Shown here piece by piece: positions 1 through 6,588 of a stretch of DNA of 7,718 nt. This DNA comes from an uncultured Collinsella sp. (GTDB lineage Bacteria > Actinomycetota > Coriobacteriia > Coriobacteriales > Coriobacteriaceae). A model generated the notes under the pieces. The model was not told the origin of the DNA and did not search any database. It worked only from the letters and a program-made list of their open reading frames with translations. The translations under genes and the position numbers were made by a program. Every line of letters starts with the position of its first letter. Position 1 is the first letter of the stretch. The stretch lies in the NCBI GenBank assembly GCA_900757385.1, contig CAAENO010000156.1:1-7718 (forward strand), written 5' to 3'.

Positions 1-1668
1 AGCTTTATCATCGTCGCGCTCCTGCTGCGCGCCGGTGACGAGGCGACCGGACGCGAGGCCGAGCTTACCGGCACCGGCACCATGGCCGCCATCACCGATG
101 ATCAGGTCGCATCTGCCGCCGCCCCGACGGGCACGCGCTTTGCCACCTCGTCTTCCTACGGCAGCGGCAGCCATTCCGTCGGCTCGCGCATGCGCCGTCG
201 CCTGCTCGACACGCCTGAATCCGGTGTGCTCGGCCGCGTTGCGCTCGCCAACCGTCTAACCCGTGCGGTGCTCGCCTTTACGGCGCTGTTCGCCATCCTT
301 ATCGGCAACCTCACCTATGTCCAGGTCATCAAGGCCAAGGACTATCAGGACATGCCGACCAACAACCACACCATCGCCCGCTCCAAGTACATCCAGCGCG
401 GCTCCATCATCACGTCCGACGGCGTGACGCTGGCCGAGTCGCTGCAGCAGGAGGACGGCACCTACGTACGCTCCTACCCCAACGGTAACCTGGCAGCGCA
501 CGTGGTTGGCTACGTGAGCCAGCAGTATGGCACCACCGCCATCGAGAGCGTCATGAACGACACGCTCACCGGTTCTAAGGACTACTCCAGCTGGAACAAC
601 GCCATCGCGTCGCTCGCGGGCCAGACCCAGCCGGGCAACACCGCCAAGCTCACCATCGACTCGCGTATCCAGACGGCGGCCGAGCAGGCGCTCAAGGGCT
701 TTAAGGGCGCTGTAGTGGTCATCGACCCGCGTACCGGTGCGGTGCTCGCATGCGCCAGCTCGCCCACCTATGACAACACCAACATCGACGCCCTGCTGCA
801 GGCGGGCGGCGGCGAGGACGGCTCCATGTACAATCGCGCCATGGACGCGCTGTACACGCCGGGCTCCACGTTTAAGGTCGTTACGCTTTCCGCGGCACTC
901 GAGACCGGTACCGCCAGCCTTACCAGCACCTACCAGGCGCCCGGCTCCATGGACATCGGCAACGCGCCGGTCACCAACTATGCCAACGAGAGCTACGGCA
1001 CCATCAGCCTGCAGCAGGCCTTTGCCGTGTCTTCCAACGTCGTCTTTGGCCAGGTGGCAAACGAAGTTGGCGCAAACACGCTCGTGCAGTTTGCCAACGC
1101 CTTTGGCTACGGCCAAAAGCTCGGCCAGGACCTGACCTCCGCGGCCTCCATCATGGCAGACCCGTCGCTCATGACCGAGTGGGAGACCGCTTGGGCCGGC
1201 GCCGGCCAGCCTGTCGGCATGGACCACACGCCCGGCCCGCAGACCACCGTCATGCAAAGCGCCGTGATTGCCGCCGCCATCGCTAACAGCGGCGTGGTCA
1301 TGGACCCGTACTTTGTAGCCCAGGTACTCGCCCCGGACGGAACCGTGGTCAAGACCACGCAGTCCCGCTCGCTGGGTCAGGCCGTCAGCTCCGCCACGGC
1401 CGACCAGGTCAAGCAGGCCATGCTCGCCGTCGTCCAGTCCGGTACCGGCACCGATGCCCAGGTCCCCGGCGTCAAGGTCGCCGGCAAGACCGGCTCGCCC
1501 GAGACCGGCGGCACCAACGTCAACTCGATGTTCGTTGGCTTTGCACCTTACGATTCACCCACGGTCGCCATCTCGGTGGCTTTGGAGGATTACGACAAAC
1601 ACGACGTCAAGGCGGCCAAGATTGCCGGCATCGTCCTGACCGCGGCGCTCGCCGCACAGGGAGCGTGA
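1..1668 (+). CDS. pbpA: SEDS (FtsW/RodA) C-terminus fused to class B penicillin-binding protein, 5' partial
   Basis: The transpeptidase crosslinks peptidoglycan stem peptides outside the membrane; the SEDS part would polymerise glycan. The frame is open from base 1. Its first codons read SFIIVALLLRAGDE, like the last membrane helix and tail of actinobacterial FtsW/RodA proteins. A low-complexity linker rich in Ala, Thr, Ser and Gly follows, then a second membrane segment at about bases 256-333 (LTRAVLAF..NLTYVQV), typical of a PBP N-terminus. Counting from the ATG at 82, the catalytic motifs are STFK (262-265), SSN (317-319) and KTG (469-471), in the right order and spacing for a class B enzyme. 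The ATGs at 82 and 190 have no Shine-Dalgarno sequence, so a separate PBP start is not supported and a SEDS-PBP fusion is preferred. The pknB gene follows after 132 bases. The PBP identity is very secure; the fusion is inferred because the upstream part is off the window. Confidence 0.9.
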   Translation, partial: SFIIVALLLRAGDEATGREAELTGTGTMAAITDDQVASAAAPTGTRFATSSSYGSGSHSVGSRMRRRLLDTPESGVLGRVALANRLTRAVLAFTALFAILIGNLTYVQVIKAKDYQDMPTNNHTIARSKYIQRGSIITSDGVTLAESLQQEDGTYVRSYPNGNLAAHVVGYVSQQYGTTAIESVMNDTLTGSKDYSSWNNAIASLAGQTQPGNTAKLTIDSRIQTAAEQALKGFKGAVVVIDPRTGAVLACASSPTYDNTNIDALLQAGGGEDGSMYNRAMDALYTPGSTFKVVTLSAALETGTASLTSTYQAPGSMDIGNAPVTNYANESYGTISLQQAFAVSSNVVFGQVANEVGANTLVQFANAFGYGQKLGQDLTSAASIMADPSLMTEWETAWAGAGQPVGMDHTPGPQTTVMQSAVIAAAIANSGVVMDPYFVAQVLAPDGTVVKTTQSRSLGQAVSSATADQVKQAMLAVVQSGTGTDAQVPGVKVAGKTGSPETGGTNVNSMFVGFAPYDSPTVAISVALEDYDKHDVKAAKIAGIVLTAALAAQGA

Positions 1669-1800
1669 TGCCCATGATCGAATCGGACACCCGAGGCGCG
1701 CCGCGGCCGAAGAGTTAGCGGCAACGCGCCACACGGCCCCAGCGGCCACATCGTAGGTACTACACACATCGTTGAGCGAATAGTTATGTTAGGAGCAGGA

Positions 1801-3762
1801 ATGGAACAGAGGGTCCTCGGGGGAAGATACCTCCTCAAGGATAAGGTGGGGACAGGCGGCATGGCGACCGTCTTCCGCGCACAGGACCAGGTCCTCGACC
1901 GCACGGTAGCCGTCAAGATCATGCTGCCGCAGTATGCTGGCGACGCAACCTTCGCCGCACGCTTTAAGCAGGAGGCCCAGGCAGCAGCCGGTCTCTCCTC
2001 CCCCTATATCGTGGGCGTCTACGATTGGGGCAAGGACGGCGACACCTATTACATCGTCATGGAGTACCTGCGCGGCACCGACCTTAAGAGCGGCATCAAG
2101 AGCCACGGCGCCCTCGACCCCAAGAAGGTCGCCCAGATCGGCTCGCAGATCAGCTCCGCGCTTTCGGTCGCCCACAAGCACGAGATCATCCACCGCGACA
2201 TCAAGCCGCAGAACATCATGGTGCTGCCCGACGGCAACATCAAGGTGATGGACTTTGGCATCGCGCGCGCCAAGAACAGCCACCTCACGCAAGACAACAA
2301 CGTGCTGGGAACCGCCCACTACGTCAGTCCCGAGCAGACCCGTGGTCAGGACCTCGGCCCCACCTCGGATATCTACTCGCTGGGCGTCGTGATGTACGAG
2401 TGCGCCACCGGCCGCGTGCCCTTTGACGGTGATGACGCCATCTCGGTCGCACTCAAGCAGGTCAACGAGCTGCCTATTCCGCCGAGCCAGATCAACTCCG
2501 GTGTCGACGCCGACCTTGAGCGCATCATCCTCAAGTGCATGGAGAAGGACCCGGCAAACCGCTTCCAGACCGCCGACGAGCTGCGTCAGGTGCTCAACAG
2601 CTACCTGTCGGGCCGTGCCGTCAACATCTCGGAGCCCACGCGCATCATCGGTGCACCCGGTGAGCTGGGCGCCACCAAGACTCGCGAGCTTTCCGATCAG
2701 ACGCGCGCCATGGTACGTCCCGTCTCGGGCGTGAGCGGCCAGAATACCGCTCGTAGCTCGGTTTCGGGCTCCACCGGCTCCTACGAGGTCGAAAAGCCCA
2801 AATCCAACAAGAACAAGATCATCGCCGCCGTGGTGGCAGCCGTTGCCGTCATCGGTATCGTGGTGGCCTTTGCCACAGGACTCTTTGGCGGCGAGCAGGT
2901 CACCGTGCCCGATGTGCTGGGCAAGGACCAGCAGACTGCCGTCGAGCAGATCAAGGAAGCCGGCCTCGAGGTCGGCACCATCGACCAAAGCTACAACGAC
3001 GATGTCGACGAGGGCAAGGTCGCCGAGCAGACGCCCAACGGCAACACCAAGAAGGCCAAGGGCACTAAGGTGAACCTGGTAATCTCCAAGGGCCCCAAGC
3101 CCTCCGAGAAGGTTGAGGTCCCCCTGCTTGTCGGTCTGACCAAGGACCAGGCAGAAGCCGCGCTGGCAAGCGTTGGCCTGAAGGGCAACGCCTCCGAGGA
3201 GGCCAACGAGGCCGATGAGGGCCAGGTCTTTGAGCAGGGCACCGAACCCGGTAAGGAAGTCGAGAAGGGCACGACCATCTCGTACAAGGTCTCCAGCGGT
3301 CCTGACACCACCTCCGTCCCCGATCTGACCGACATGACCGAGGCCCAGGCGCGCAACGCCCTCGATATGGCAGGCTTTGGCGTCGACGTGAGCTACCAGG
3401 AGAACGATTCGGTTACCGAGGGCACCGTGATTAGCTGGAACCCCAGCGGCAAGCAGAAGCCTGGCGCCACGATTACCGTCGTCATTGCCAAGAAGTCCGG
3501 CAAAGCCAGCGTTCCGGGCAACCTGTACGGCAAGAGCATCTCCGCCGCCGTTACCGCGCTCAACAACGCCGGGTTCTACAACATCGCATTCTGCGATCAG
3601 AACGGCAACCCCGTGAGCGGCAACGAAAACGCCACCGTTACGGGCGTCTCCCCCACCGGCAAGCAGTCTACCGACAGCACGATTACGCTGACGGTCGCAC
3701 TTTCTGGCTCGGGTTCGGGTTCGGGCTCGGGCACGGGCGACGATTCCGGTACGGTCAACTAG
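1801..3762 (+). CDS. pknB: PASTA-domain membrane Ser/Thr protein kinase (PknB/Stk type)
   Basis: This is a transmembrane eukaryotic-like kinase that in related bacteria phosphorylates cell-wall and division proteins after sensing muropeptides or lipid II. The start at 1801 is chosen because AGGAG at 1791-1795 lies five bases upstream; an in-frame ATG at 1786 would place that site inside the gene. From 1801 the protein has 653 residues. The kinase domain shows the glycine loop GTGGMATV (17-24), Lys39 in VAVK, the catalytic loop HRDIKPQN (131-138), DFG (151-153) and SPEQ (176-179), so all catalytic residues are present. A juxtamembrane region rich in Ser/Thr leads to one membrane helix at about 340-361. 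Four extracellular PASTA repeats follow, at about 367-432, 438-501, 505-567 and 570-635, then a Gly-Ser tail. The position next to the SEDS-PBP gene matches the actinobacterial wall operon. A phosphatase partner is not in view. Confidence 0.96.
   Translation: MEQRVLGGRYLLKDKVGTGGMATVFRAQDQVLDRTVAVKIMLPQYAGDATFAARFKQEAQAAAGLSSPYIVGVYDWGKDGDTYYIVMEYLRGTDLKSGIKSHGALDPKKVAQIGSQISSALSVAHKHEIIHRDIKPQNIMVLPDGNIKVMDFGIARAKNSHLTQDNNVLGTAHYVSPEQTRGQDLGPTSDIYSLGVVMYECATGRVPFDGDDAISVALKQVNELPIPPSQINSGVDADLERIILKCMEKDPANRFQTADELRQVLNSYLSGRAVNISEPTRIIGAPGELGATKTRELSDQTRAMVRPVSGVSGQNTARSSVSGSTGSYEVEKPKSNKNKIIAAVVAAVAVIGIVVAFATGLFGGEQVTVPDVLGKDQQTAVEQIKEAGLEVGTIDQSYNDDVDEGKVAEQTPNGNTKKAKGTKVNLVISKGPKPSEKVEVPLLVGLTKDQAEAALASVGLKGNASEEANEADEGQVFEQGTEPGKEVEKGTTISYKVSSGPDTTSVPDLTDMTEAQARNALDMAGFGVDVSYQENDSVTEGTVISWNPSGKQKPGATITVVIAKKSGKASVPGNLYGKSISAAVTALNNAGFYNIAFCDQNGNPVSGNENATVTGVSPTGKQSTDSTITLTVALSGSGSGSGSGTGDDSGTVN
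3709..3738 (+). repeat. Hexanucleotide repeat encoding the Ser-Gly tail of the kinase
   Basis: Five consecutive hexamers (TCGGGT twice, TCGGGC twice, then ACGGGC) encode a Ser-Gly run at the C-terminus of the PASTA kinase. Repeat number could vary by replication slippage without changing the frame, altering only the length of a flexible extracellular tail. Confidence 0.75.
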
Positions 3763-3814
3763 TCGCCACCCCACCGCCCATTACGGCTCTCGCCGCAAAC
3801 ATATTCACTCACAG

Positions 3815-3854
3815 GCGCCCGCTTGCTCCCCCAGCAAGCGGGCGCTTCGTTTTT
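3815..3854 (+). terminator. Rho-independent terminator of the wall operon
   Basis: A perfect 13-bp stem (GCGCCCGCTTGCT at 3815-3827 with its complement at 3833-3845) surrounds a CCCCC loop. It is followed by TTCGTTTTT ending at 3854. It lies 52 bases after the kinase stop codon and faces the minus-strand tRNA locus, so it closes the core operon. Confidence 0.92.
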
Positions 3855-3873
3855 GACATGGCATGAACCAGAA

Positions 3874-3904
3874 GAGCCCGGCACCGTGTCGGTGTACCGG
3901 GCTC
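3874..3904 (-). terminator. Terminator-like hairpin, outer copy
   Basis: An 8-bp stem GAGCCCGG/CCGGGCTC is extended by CACC/GGTG across a TA bulge. On the minus strand it follows a tRNA 3' end by 10 bases and precedes a short CTTCT stretch, so it probably ended an earlier tRNA transcript. The weak T tract lowers certainty. Confidence 0.5.
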
Positions 3905-3914
3905 GACAAATCTC

Positions 3915-3937
3915 TGGTGCCCCCGGGCGGATTCGAA
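3915..3937 (-). pseudogene. tRNA 3' tip fragment (T-loop, acceptor strand, CCA)
   Basis: On the minus strand this reads TTCGAAT T-loop, CCGCC T-stem 3' side, CGGGGGC acceptor 3' strand, discriminator A and CCA. It is identical to the same part of the fragment at 4044-4066. Upstream on the minus strand the sequence departs at once: no matching T-stem 5' side, anticodon arm or GCCCCCG 5' acceptor strand is present. It cannot form a tRNA and is read as a relic. Confidence 0.65.
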
Positions 3938-3965
3938 AACTCCCCCCCGCGGGGAAATTGGTGAC

Positions 3966-3991
3966 GCGGGTGTCGACGGTCCGAATCCGGC
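3966..3991 (+). pseudogene. Inverted tRNA-Arg-like fragment
   Basis: These 26 bases match the reverse complement of 4055-4080 with only two mismatches. They therefore represent the variable loop and T-arm of the same tRNA, now on the + strand. No acceptor stem or anticodon loop accompanies them. With the fragment at 4044-4088 they form an inverted repeat able to pair across about 63 bases. The fragment probably arose by rearrangement at the tRNA locus. Confidence 0.55.
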
Positions 3992-4004
3992 CTTTAGACC
4001 AGAA

Positions 4005-4033
4005 GAGCCCGGCACCGTAGCGGTACCGGGCTC
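4005..4033 (-). terminator. Terminator-like hairpin after the tRNA-Arg fragment
   Basis: The stem GAGCCCGG/CCGGGCTC continues as ACCG/CGGT with a TAG loop and one unpaired base on each side. On the minus strand it starts 10 bases after the tRNA CCA and is followed by CTTCT. It is the likely original terminator of the tRNA-Arg transcription unit. Confidence 0.55.
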
Positions 4034-4043
4034 GGCAAATCTC

Positions 4044-4088
4044 TGGTGCCCCCGGGCGGATTCGAACCGTCGACACCCGCTTTAGGAG
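4044..4088 (-). pseudogene. tRNA-Arg(CCU) 3' half, 5' half missing
   Basis: On the minus strand this reads anticodon loop CTCCTAA (anticodon CCU, 4082-4088), stem AGCGG (4077-4081), variable loop GTGTC, T-stem GACGG, loop TTCGAAT, CCGCC, acceptor strand CGGGGGC, A and an encoded CCA. One A-C mismatch sits in the T stem. The expected 5' parts (a GCCCCCG acceptor strand, D-arm, and CCGCT for the anticodon stem) are absent; instead an unrelated AT-rich sequence begins. The intact tRNA is predicted at the far end of the integrated element. Confidence 0.75.
4044..4088. other. Putative attachment site (att) of the integrated element
   Basis: The tRNA homology ends at the anticodon loop, and base composition changes there from GC-rich chromosome to AT-richer DNA. 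A tyrosine recombinase starts 192 bases further on. Recombinases of this family commonly cross over in anticodon loops and carry the tRNA 3' half in their att site. The outer limit of the identity block cannot be set without the other end. Confidence 0.65.
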
Positions 4089-4280
4089 ATATGATTTAAT
4101 GCTACCCCCTACCATTCATCAAGCATCATTGAACATCATATAACCGCAGATAAACATAGCAGTTTGCGTCTTTTGCCTCCGGTAGCTGCGCCTATGCTTT
4201 TACAAACATATTACTAACGGCTTTAGCTAAACTGCACTCAATGAATTGTTGAAAACTATTCAAAGAAACGGAGTGCAAAG
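4089..4280. other. AT-rich gap between att site and integrase
   Basis: No gene is visible here. The stretch holds three CATCA motifs in close succession (4117-4121, 4124-4128, 4134-4138) and a weak TGAAT/ATTCA dyad (4242-4262). Short repeats beside an att site can be arm-type binding sites for the integrase, but these are too short to assert this. No clear promoter for the integrase was recognised. Confidence 0.3.
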
Positions 4281-5528
4281 ATGTCAGAACAGCCACTCAT
4301 TAGCGGAAGAGGCACGTGTTGGAAAGACAAGAGATCACCTAACACCTATCGCTATTATTTTTCCCTTGGAGTCAAGGACCCGAAGACAGGGCGCTACAAA
4401 CGATCCCCAACTTATACGGTTCGTTGCAAGACTAAAACAGAAGCTAAGGCTGCAATGCAGGCCAAGCTGGCTGAAATCAACTCCTCTGGCACGATCACTA
4501 AAACTAAAAAGCCCACTTTGCTTGCGTCCTACTGCTGGGCCTTTCATGAAAATAGGGACACCGAGCTTGTGCCAACGAGCTATGAAAGAGAAGCGTACGA
4601 TTGCAGGCATATCGAAGACCTATTCGGTGCGTTTCAGACAATTGAGGGGCTAACTCCCGATCTAATCGAAGAAGCATATGCCGAAGCTCGTCGTACGGGA
4701 AAATACAAACCATCAGAGCTTGTACGAATCAATGCGAAACTGCGCCAGATTCTGTCGAATGCAGTCGCAAAGAGAATAATTGACCGAAACCCCTGCGCTA
4801 CCGTTCATGTTCGCAGACCACGCAACAAAAGAGAATCACTGACAATCGAGCAAGTAGCTACCCTATGCACACATCTTCAACACATTGAGCTCACCGCCGA
4901 AGCTGTTGGTACGCTAGTACTAGTGTATACGGGTATGCGAAAAGGCGAGATGCTGGGCCTCGAATGGCGCGATTGGGACCCTGCCAATAAAACCTTGAAA
5001 ATTGACAGGCAGTACACCAACGATCATGAACTGAGGGCACCCAAGTCACAAGAAAGCCAACGCAAAATCCCCGTTGGAGAAACCCTGGCCGAACGTCTTC
5101 AATCATGGTCAGCCATACAAAAAGAGCTCCTGGCCTCTCTGGGGCTGTCCCAGACTGGCAGCACTCCCATCATTAGCGATATTGCTGTCGAGCAAGGGGT
5201 CCCCACTGTCTGTCACATGAAGAACTACATCTTCAACCATTGGTTTCGCGATTTCGCAGTTAGCTGCAGTCTTGGAATCTATGAGCCGAATAATTCGACT
5301 GGCGGAAAACTATATAAGGGCATCTGCCCGCATCAGCTCAGGCATTGCGTAAGCACTTTTATGCTGGCGAACGGATCGGACGTTAGAAGCGTGCAAGGTA
5401 TTCTTGGCCACGCGGACCCCAATATCACGCTCAAAACGTATACAAGCCTCGTTCAACAATCAGAAATAAAAGCAGTTAAAGGCTACGAAGACTTCATCAA
5501 CGCCTATATACAGAGAAGCGAGAAATAG
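4281..5528 (+). CDS. int: Tyrosine recombinase / phage-type integrase
   Basis: This is a site-specific recombinase of 415 residues, the usual size for an element integrase, expected to insert and excise the element at the tRNA-Arg site next to it. GGAG at 4270-4273 precedes the ATG by seven bases. The first 70 or so residues (TYRYYFSLG.., TKTEAKAAM) look like the arm-binding N-terminal domain of Tn916-like integrases. A core-binding helical domain lies at about 75-175. The catalytic domain shows Arg220 in TGMRKGE, a probable Lys255 in the beta-hairpin, His351 and Arg354 in HQLRH, His377 in LGHAD and nucleophile Tyr387 in KTYTSL, so the active site appears complete. The gene is less GC-rich than the core operon to its left, which supports transfer. 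It reads away from the att site into the element. Confidence 0.95.
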   Translation: MSEQPLISGRGTCWKDKRSPNTYRYYFSLGVKDPKTGRYKRSPTYTVRCKTKTEAKAAMQAKLAEINSSGTITKTKKPTLLASYCWAFHENRDTELVPTSYEREAYDCRHIEDLFGAFQTIEGLTPDLIEEAYAEARRTGKYKPSELVRINAKLRQILSNAVAKRIIDRNPCATVHVRRPRNKRESLTIEQVATLCTHLQHIELTAEAVGTLVLVYTGMRKGEMLGLEWRDWDPANKTLKIDRQYTNDHELRAPKSQESQRKIPVGETLAERLQSWSAIQKELLASLGLSQTGSTPIISDIAVEQGVPTVCHMKNYIFNHWFRDFAVSCSLGIYEPNNSTGGKLYKGICPHQLRHCVSTFMLANGSDVRSVQGILGHADPNITLKTYTSLVQQSEIKAVKGYEDFINAYIQRSEK

Positions 5529-5562
5529 CATGTTTTTCATTCATCGTTTTATTCATAATATT

Positions 5563-5580
5563 ACGGTACTATAATACCGT
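5563..5580. promoter_or_regulatory. Short palindrome downstream of the integrase
   Basis: ACGGTA and TACCGT flank the six bases CTATAA. The site lies 35 bases after the integrase stop in AT-rich DNA and before the leader of the next genes. It could be an operator for the small HTH proteins or a weak terminator; only two T residues follow the stem, so termination is not favoured. Confidence 0.35.
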
Positions 5581-5605
5581 TTCCGCAGGTAGATGCTATA
5601 TTTGA

Positions 5606-5632
5606 TTGACAACTAATGAGTTTTAATACATG
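5606..5632 (+). promoter_or_regulatory. Candidate promoter for the HTH gene pair
   Basis: A perfect TTGACA (5606-5611) is followed after 15 bases by TACATG. The spacing is short and the -10 element is poor. It is the only promoter-like sequence I found before the leader region, and its position fits a transcript carrying the leader. Confidence 0.3.
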
Positions 5633-5645
5633 CTAAAGCTGTCAG

Positions 5646-5732
5646 ATGGCTACGCATGTAGTCATAGAAACCGGCCCCCCAAGTGCTTATGAACCTGGTA
5701 AGTCTTACAAGCACAGGGAGGGCCCTCATTGA
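5646..5732 (+). CDS. Possible 28-residue leader peptide
   Basis: A short frame starts MATHVVIETGPPS and ends KHREGPH. It contains a Pro-Pro pair and is mostly polar and charged. Its stop codon (5730-5732) touches the AAAGGA ribosome site of the next gene. No Shine-Dalgarno sequence precedes its ATG. It runs through the whole RNA hairpin at 5673-5724, the layout of a leader peptide whose translation could open or close a downstream structure. Chance cannot be excluded for a frame this short. Confidence 0.35.
   Translation: MATHVVIETGPPSAYEPGKSYKHREGPH
5673..5724 (+). promoter_or_regulatory. Structured 5' leader upstream of the HTH gene
   Basis: GGCCCCCC (5673-5680) pairs with GGGAGGGCC (5716-5724) with one bulged A. 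Inside it GTGCTT (5683-5688) pairs with AAGCAC (5709-5714), and GTAAGTCTTAC (5698-5708) is itself a dyad. The hairpin ends 7 bases before the ribosome site of the next gene and lacks a T tract, so it fits control of translation or an RNA landmark better than termination. Confidence 0.5.
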
Positions 5733-5746
5733 AAGGATAGCTCATC

Positions 5747-5992
5747 ATGGCTACTCCAAAGATTAGCACTCAGGCGTCCACACCGACTTTCCCCACTGGT
5801 GCCGCTCAGTGCGATCGGTTGCTCCGCGTTAACGATATCCGCGAACTCACTGGCTGGAGCGAAAACACCGCACGCAAATTCATGCGCGAGTCCGGCAAGC
5901 TCATCCAAATCCATCGCTCGAATTACATGTTTGAAAGCTCGTTTTATGAGCTTTTCAAGCAGCTTGAAGGTCGTACCGCCCACCTTGACTAG
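5747..5992 (+). CDS. Small excisionase/AlpA-like helix-turn-helix protein
   Basis: The 81-residue protein follows AAAGGA (5732-5737) with nine-base spacing. After a Ser/Thr/Pro-rich N-terminus, residues 25-51 (LLRVNDIRELTGWSENTARKF) form an HTH resembling the MerR-like fold of excisionases and AlpA regulators: a conserved 'v.di.e.tG.s..tark' pattern. A short wing and final helix follow (53-74). Family members bind DNA near att sites to direct excision, or activate integrase genes. Its place after the integrase fits that, but it could be a plain regulator. It ends nine bases before the next gene, so the two are probably translated together. Confidence 0.75.
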   Translation: MATPKISTQASTPTFPTGAAQCDRLLRVNDIRELTGWSENTARKFMRESGKLIQIHRSNYMFESSFYELFKQLEGRTAHLD

Positions 5993-6001
5993 GCGGTAAA
6001 C

Positions 6002-6388
6002 ATGAGCGAGCTACCGTCGATTTCCGACAAATTTTCCGATGATGTTACTGAGCAACGAGAGATTAGAAGGAAAATGGATAACGCGAATTTTATTTCGGTG
6101 CCCGACTGGGCGTGTTGTGCCACCACTGTCGCTGCCGAGCGCCTCATCCTCGGCCTCGTATGGAAGCTTGGAAATCCTTCCAAAAACAAACGAGCCATGG
6201 GCTTTTACGCAAAAAGCAAATGGATTGAGGAGCGCTACCACCTAAGTAAGAACACGATCTCCCGGGCCTATACCTCTTTGAAGAATAAGGGGTTTATTCA
6301 AAAAGCGGGTGATGGCAGCTGGATGCTTAATTACGCTGCAATCTACCGCGCCGCGATCGAAAACGCTTGGGAGCCCCCGAAATCTTAA
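6002..6388 (+). CDS. Winged-helix DNA-binding protein of the element
   Basis: A protein of 128 residues. AGGCGG at 5991-5996, overlapping the stop of the preceding gene, gives five-base spacing to this ATG and suggests translational coupling. An internal ATG at 6074 (residue 25) follows AGAAGG but too closely. Residues 30-56 (FISVPDWA.., ERLILGLVWKL) and 66-110 (GFYAKSKWIEERYHLSKNTI, then a 'sL.nKGfI' recognition helix end and wing) resemble the N-terminal winged-helix domain of small replication initiators and element regulators. No catalytic domain follows, so it is either a stand-alone regulator or a reduced replication protein. The gene context is that of an integrative element. Confidence 0.7.
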   Translation: MSELPSISDKFSDDVTEQREIRRKMDNANFISVPDWACCATTVAAERLILGLVWKLGNPSKNKRAMGFYAKSKWIEERYHLSKNTISRAYTSLKNKGFIQKAGDGSWMLNYAAIYRAAIENAWEPPKS

Positions 6389-6588
6389 GTCCACAGACCG
6401 ACTATCGACGTGGGCTTCTGTCAAACAACCGAGTTAAAAACCACTGAGCCAGAATCCGCTTCAATAGAAGAGGATTCTGGCTCAAATGATATCCGGCCGT
6501 TCGCGCAGCGATGTCCACCGCAATCTGGCAAGAATCGAGGACGGGGAAGCCGTCATCGAGGTCGTGAAGGTCGGTAATCGCCAGGCGT
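6389..6588. other. Gap after the winged-helix gene, no secure gene
   Basis: This stretch holds a weak stem (GTCCAC at 6390-6395 with GTGGGC at 6410-6415) and the long hairpin at 6445-6484. From about 6500 a + strand frame has purine-first codons and reads DVHRNLARIEDGEAVIEVV, faintly like the core of Phd-type antitoxins. That frame has only a poorly spaced upstream purine stretch and later runs over the opposite-strand gene. It may be a remnant; no product is claimed. Confidence 0.35.
6436..6484 (-). terminator. Long hairpin, probable minus-strand terminator
   Basis: TGAGCCAGAATCC (6445-6457) pairs perfectly with 6472-6484 over 13 bp. A G/A mismatch and a 4-bp CTTC/GAAG extension close on an AATA loop. 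On the minus strand it is followed after GTGG by TTTTT, whereas no T run follows on the + strand. It would end a minus-strand transcript from the gene at 6589-6873. Confidence 0.55.

Larger units (their letters stand above)
3867..4066 (-). repeat. Imperfect direct repeat of tRNA 3' end plus terminator hairpin
   Basis: Bases 3867-3937 and 3998-4066 are two near-identical copies of one block, differing by a few substitutions and a 2-base length change. Read on the minus strand, each block holds a tRNA T-loop, acceptor 3' strand and CCA, then a short spacer and a GC-rich hairpin. The two copies are separated by 60 bases. A tandem copy of a tRNA 3' end with its terminator is what repeated integration or excision at one tRNA gene can leave behind. 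Confidence 0.8.

Noticed and set aside
256..1257. Long open frame on the minus strand opposite the PBP gene.
   Set aside because: It mirrors GC-rich codons of a gene with intact catalytic motifs; its composition is low-complexity Val, Gly, Leu and Arg with no domain.
1668..1718. A 16-codon frame whose ATG overlaps the PBP stop codon (TGATG) with GGGAG four bases upstream.
   Set aside because: It is very short, has no recognisable peptide character, and GGGAG also falls inside the PBP codons; chance is the simpler explanation.
3709..3738. Short tandem hexamers considered as a CRISPR or VNTR regulatory array.
   Set aside because: They lie within the kinase reading frame and simply encode a Ser-Gly tail; there are no spacers.
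1789..3774. 661-codon minus-strand frame opposite the PASTA kinase.
   Set aside because: It is the antisense shadow of a clearly conserved kinase; long antisense frames are common in such codon usage.
3759..4115. Minus-strand frame and a smaller + strand frame across the tRNA fragments.
   Set aside because: They translate tRNA and terminator repeats (repeated RIRPGAPEICRARY), so they are not proteins.
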